Shown one piece after another: positions 62,201 through 64,000 of a stretch of DNA of 64,000 bases (position 1 is the first letter of the stretch; each line of letters opens with the position of its first letter). The translations under genes and the position numbers were made by a program. The stretch is from the NCBI GenBank assembly GCA_030144725.1, contig JASKMD010000026.1, forward strand, positions 1,499,981 through 1,563,980. Direction: 5' to 3'. Under the pieces are notes generated by a model. It was not told the origin of the DNA, did no database searches, and was given only the letters and a program-made list of their open reading frames with translations. Source of the stretch: Haematococcus lacustris. Lineage: Eukaryota > Chlorophyta > Chlorophyceae > Chlamydomonadales > Haematococcaceae.

Positions 62201-64000
62201 CCTTCTCATATCTGCCCACACCTACTTATACCCAGGAGGCGATGCCACTCACTCTCGCACCTCCAAAGGGCAAGCCTCCAAAGGGCACCTCCAAAGGGCA
62301 CCTCCAAAGGGCACTTCTTGGTCTGGCTGGCCGGCTGCATCAGGAAGTTTTGAGTGCCAGGGGTTCATCTTGCCTGCCAGGGTCACTTCACACCCAGGAG
62401 CTGCTGCTGCTGCTGACCTGCTGCCTAGTGCATAACACAGCACAGATAGGTGTGGCATGACATCATCCAGTCGCAGACTTCAGCGCTACTCTTGGGTGTG
62501 CTCACCGCCTATAGATACCTCTCACCATTGAGGTGTCCACATGCATGTCTGGCATGCATGTCCAAGGTGTTGCAACATTCTGTGTTGCAGCAACACATGC
62601 ATTGAATGACGCAAGCTGCCATGGCCTGCAGGTCAAGCCGCCAGGAGCTGGTCCAGAGACCACCTTGGTGCTGACGGACATAGAGTCTTCCACACTTCTG
62701 TTTGAGACAATGCCCCAGGGCCTCATGGACTGTGTCATGAAGTGCCACCACACCACAGTAAGCGTGGCACGCAGACCACCACTCCTTCTCACACCCTGCA
62801 TTGAAATCCTTCCAGGGTATTGCATGCAGGCAGGCAGCGAGGCACAGAGCTAGATGTGAGGTTATGGTTAAGGTTGAGGTCAGAGGCAAAAACTAGGCAA
62901 TTGTAGTCCACACCATTGTCCACACACCATTGTCCTCCCTTCGCTTTCTGTGCTTGACTGCTCCCACCTGCCCAGGCACAGCTGAGCTCACTGTAGGCCT
63001 ACCCTGTGCTAATCTCTGTGCCCAGCTCCTCCCACCTGCCAAATTGCTGCAGAGCACTCAGCTCCTTGCCCTGTGTGCTAGCTGTTCTTACCTGGCCCAG
63101 TGCTTCACAGCACTCAGCTCCTTGCCCTGTGTGGCTCATGCCGCTGTCACCTGGCCAGGTGCGGGCAGTGAGCTTGCGCAACAACGGGTACGAGTGGAGC
63201 ACCGAGGGCGACTCCTTCCTCATAGCCTTCCACACCGCAGTTGATGCCCTGCTGTTCGCAGTGGATCTGCAGGTGCAGGGGGGCAAGCACTGGGACAGAG
63301 GCAGGGACATAGGCACCGGCAGCGCCAGGGAGGCAGGGCCAGGGAGGCAGGTGGCTGCCAAGAGCTAATGTTAAGGTTAGCACCTAGACCTACTACCTAC
63401 TCGAGAGTTTAGGGGTAGGGGTAGGGGGAGGGGTAGGGGTATCATACCATGCCACCAGCAGAAGGAGGGGAACAGCGTACATTACAGTTGCAAGGGTGGA
63501 GCTAGCTAGAGCCAGTGATTAGTCAGCCAGCTGCGGTCAGGAGAATATAAACATGTGGGGGCCGGGTGTCACTGGCTAGAGCTGCTGCACCTGCTACAGC
63601 TGCTGCTCCTCCTGCAGCGTTAACAGTGCGTTATGCCAACTGCAACCGCAAAGCTGCCAGGCCAGCTAGGTCACCGCCTGGCTGCCTTGCTTGGCTGTGG
63701 TTGCAGGAGGAGCTGCTGCAGTGTGACTGGCCCCAAGAGCTGCTGCAACACGCGGCCTGTGCCCCGGTGTGGGTGCACTCAGCCGGCAGCCACACCCACC
63801 CCCTGTCCGTCACCTCCCCCTCGACTTCCACACCCAACGTGAACAGGAGCAGCAGCATTGGGTCGTTGGCGTGTGCACCCAAGCCAGGCGCCAGGAGCAC
63901 GAGTCACAGCCAGCTTAAGCATGACAGCAAGACGCCATCAGGGCAGCCACATAGGGCAGCTCGGGCAGCTCTGGCACCCAGGCTAAGCCTGGGGTCAGCC
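51454..64000 (+). CDS. Receptor-type class III nucleotide cyclase with solute-binding ectodomain (3' end beyond window)
   Basis: Exons, in phase unless noted: 51454-51759, 51825-51852, 54805-54906 (join to the previous exon not resolved), 55342-55421, 55626-55725, 56264-56396, 56813-56983, 57102-57220, 57861-57926, 58260-58451, 58960-59067, 59329-59444, 60227-60343, 60799-60880, 61245-61493, 62632-62757, 63159-63272, 63707 to the edge; about 834 residues so far. A signal peptide (MPSFRHLLLVWLSWGCCATA) leads into a bacterial-type extracellular solute-binding domain: ANLSGFYDAVVYRNKYIADF, VGVTYALYFRRDVLLAAGV, DYNGDGVGDWAVCH, GTCLFTIQNSA. One membrane helix follows (LLIAAITVPLAVVCAVSIVA, about residues 619-643), then RARKR. 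The cyclase domain has LVLTDIESSTLLFE with the first metal-binding Asp, then NGYEWSTEGDSFLIAFHTAV with the second, and LLQCDWPQELLQH. ATP or GTP preference cannot be read because the specificity residues lie beyond the window or in unseen exons. It probably senses an extracellular solute and makes cAMP or cGMP. Confidence 0.88.
52090..52132. repeat. Copy of part of a cyclase exon inside an intron
   Basis: CTCAGTCAGCCAGCTGGCGA plus the next 23 bp match 54837-54879 of the cyclase exon, with two differences. The segment lies 2.7 kb upstream, in the large intron that also holds mobile DNA. Confidence 0.75.
52110..52346 (-). other. Short protein-like frame of unknown origin in a cyclase intron
   Basis: Minus-strand frame with HRKCLACSTAMVLKMQNARC and RAQWLLELVG. 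The CxxC and basic/aromatic pattern looks like a fragment of a real, possibly transposon, protein, but I recognise no family. It lies immediately left of the TnpB/Fanzor-like copy 2. Confidence 0.25.
52447..53464 (-). pseudogene. TnpB/Fanzor-like element relic, copy 2, in a cyclase intron (frameshifted)
   Basis: Nearly the same sequence as copy 1 from about 52447 to 53256. Its minus-strand frames are 52787-53464 (VVFFGAAGIGSKGGWGADAV, DEPRTTRVSSAVNGQQPCES, ending GRWLDR) and 52623-52817 (CNAALNMQRIGESKWRPLEL, GYKRLGDKPP). A one-base deletion relative to copy 1 near 52806 (GCAGTCCTGTCC against GCAGTCCCTGTCC) splits the reading frame inside the DRDCNAALN motif. Copy 2 extends further upstream than copy 1 into a VVFFG segment typical of the strand before the DE.RT block, so the two copies have different 5' breakpoints. 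It lies in intron 51853-54804, antisense to the cyclase gene. Confidence 0.7.
53690..53760. repeat. Partial copy of the CCAAAGGGCAC dispersed repeat
   Basis: TCGCACCTTCAAAGAGCACC, CCAAAGGGCACTTCTTGGTC and TGGCTGGCC match the right end of the 291-bp repeats at 59.7 and 62.0 kb. The flank continues into sequence shared with 46.7 kb. Confidence 0.75.
53878..53945 (-). pseudogene. Third, tiny TnpB/Fanzor-like C-terminal scrap
   Basis: The minus strand reads NPPLGYKKL then a stop, followed by DQPPKAQG-like codons, which parallels the YPGLGYKRLRDKPP tail of copies 1 and 2. Only about 70 bp can be recognised. Confidence 0.4.
54700..54780. repeat. Dispersed repeat copy shared with 62.35-62.42 kb
   Basis: TGAGTGCCAGGGGTTCATCT through TCACACCCAGGAG and CTG units is nearly identical to 62348-62421. 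Here it abuts the acceptor region of the cyclase exon at 54805; at 62.3 kb it follows the 291-bp repeat directly. Confidence 0.85.
54975..55030. repeat. Short CAGG array
   Basis: About 13 CAGG units with one CAGGAAGG variant, in the cyclase intron between exons 54906 and 55342. Confidence 0.85.
55925..56232. repeat. CTGACCTGCC-type satellite before a cyclase splice acceptor
   Basis: About 300 bp of 5-bp words (TGACC, TGCCT, TGGCC, CGACC) ends 31 bp before the exon at 56264. CTGAC occurs many times in gene sense. The Cys/Leu/Thr-rich frames across it are artefacts. Confidence 0.9.
59150..59250. repeat. CTG trinucleotide array in a cyclase intron
   Basis: About 25 CTG units with a few CCG variants, between exons 59067 and 59329. 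Its hydrophobic or poly-Cys frames are not coding. Confidence 0.9.
59655..59945. mobile_element. 291-bp dispersed element, copy A
   Basis: Starts TAGCGATGTGAGCAGAGCTC and ends GGTCTGGCTGGCCGGCTG. It matches 62047-62337 along its whole length with about six substitutions. The minus strand has a short frame MPPRKRPSAAEQEPHPIES ending QGSS-stop; a basic N-terminus like this recalls the first residues of a transposase. The right end holds four CCTCCAAAGGGCA direct repeats. It lies in the cyclase intron 59445-60226. Confidence 0.8.
60495..60600. repeat. CAC/ACC repeat with a conserved CACCTTCGAGCAC unit
   Basis: CACCTTCGAGCACC occurs twice (about 60516 and 60559), each followed by a CAC run, in the cyclase intron between 60343 and 60799. 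Confidence 0.8.
62047..62337. mobile_element. 291-bp dispersed element, copy B
   Basis: The same length and ends as copy A at 59.7 kb, about 98% identical, same orientation. The minus-strand frame begins MPPRKRPSAAEHEPSPIES. It lies in the cyclase intron 61494-62631 and is followed at once by the repeat shared with 54.7 kb, so the two blocks may be parts of one longer element. Confidence 0.8.

Overview
The window looks like nuclear DNA of a chlamydomonadalean green alga. It has GC-rich coding sequence, many short exons (about 60-250 bp) with GT-AG introns, and introns packed with CAG/CTG, CAGG, GGGGT and AGGTC tandem repeats. Gln/Ala/Ser-rich proteins, a plastid-targeted phosphate translocator, a receptor-type class III nucleotide cyclase and a green-algal TnpB/Fanzor-like relic family point the same way. 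TTAGGG-like repeats and the repeat style would suit the Haematococcus group, but that is inference. Nothing is prokaryotic here, so single-ORF reading misleads: nearly every real gene is split, and most long ORFs run across repeats.

Layout. (1) About 0.6-6.2 kb, plus strand: a long low-complexity protein with one hydrophobic segment, function unknown. (2) 8.8-12.6 kb, minus: a secreted one-domain fasciclin (FAS1) protein with a terminal-inverted-repeat transposon in an intron. (3) 12.6-15.8 kb: no gene recognised. (4) 15.8-29.9 kb, minus: a complete cohesin SMC1 gene. I rebuilt it as 32 exons whose phases all fit, giving 1,263 aa. (5) 30.5-34.8 kb, minus: a seven-exon, 734-aa green-lineage protein of unknown function with two acidic DDPFGLN motifs. 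(6) A 233-bp divergent promoter, then 35.1-45.3 kb, plus: a Claspin/MRC1-like replication-checkpoint protein. (7) 45.6-51.0 kb, plus: a complete eleven-exon plastid phosphate translocator of 404 aa, closest to the phosphoenolpyruvate/phosphate type. (8) 51.5 kb to the right edge, plus: a receptor cyclase joining a bacterial-type solute-binding ectodomain, one membrane helix and a class III cyclase domain; its 3' end lies beyond the window.

The middle genes share a theme: SMC1 is cohesin and the Claspin-like protein protects replication forks. The unknown DDPFGLN protein shares a divergent promoter with the Claspin gene, a hint at co-expression but no more. The other genes are unrelated in function (cell surface, plastid carbon transport, signalling).

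Mobile DNA is mostly intronic: two TnpB/Fanzor-like copies (Claspin-like and cyclase introns, both antisense to the host gene), a small third scrap, a pair of 291-bp repeats about 98% identical in two introns of the cyclase gene, and the TIR element in the FAS1 gene. The most striking observations are the 3' splice site of SMC1 intron 4, built almost entirely from 111 perfect copies of a 5-bp repeat, the TnpB/Fanzor-like relics that lack a recognisable zinc ribbon, and the solute-binding-protein/cyclase receptor fusion.
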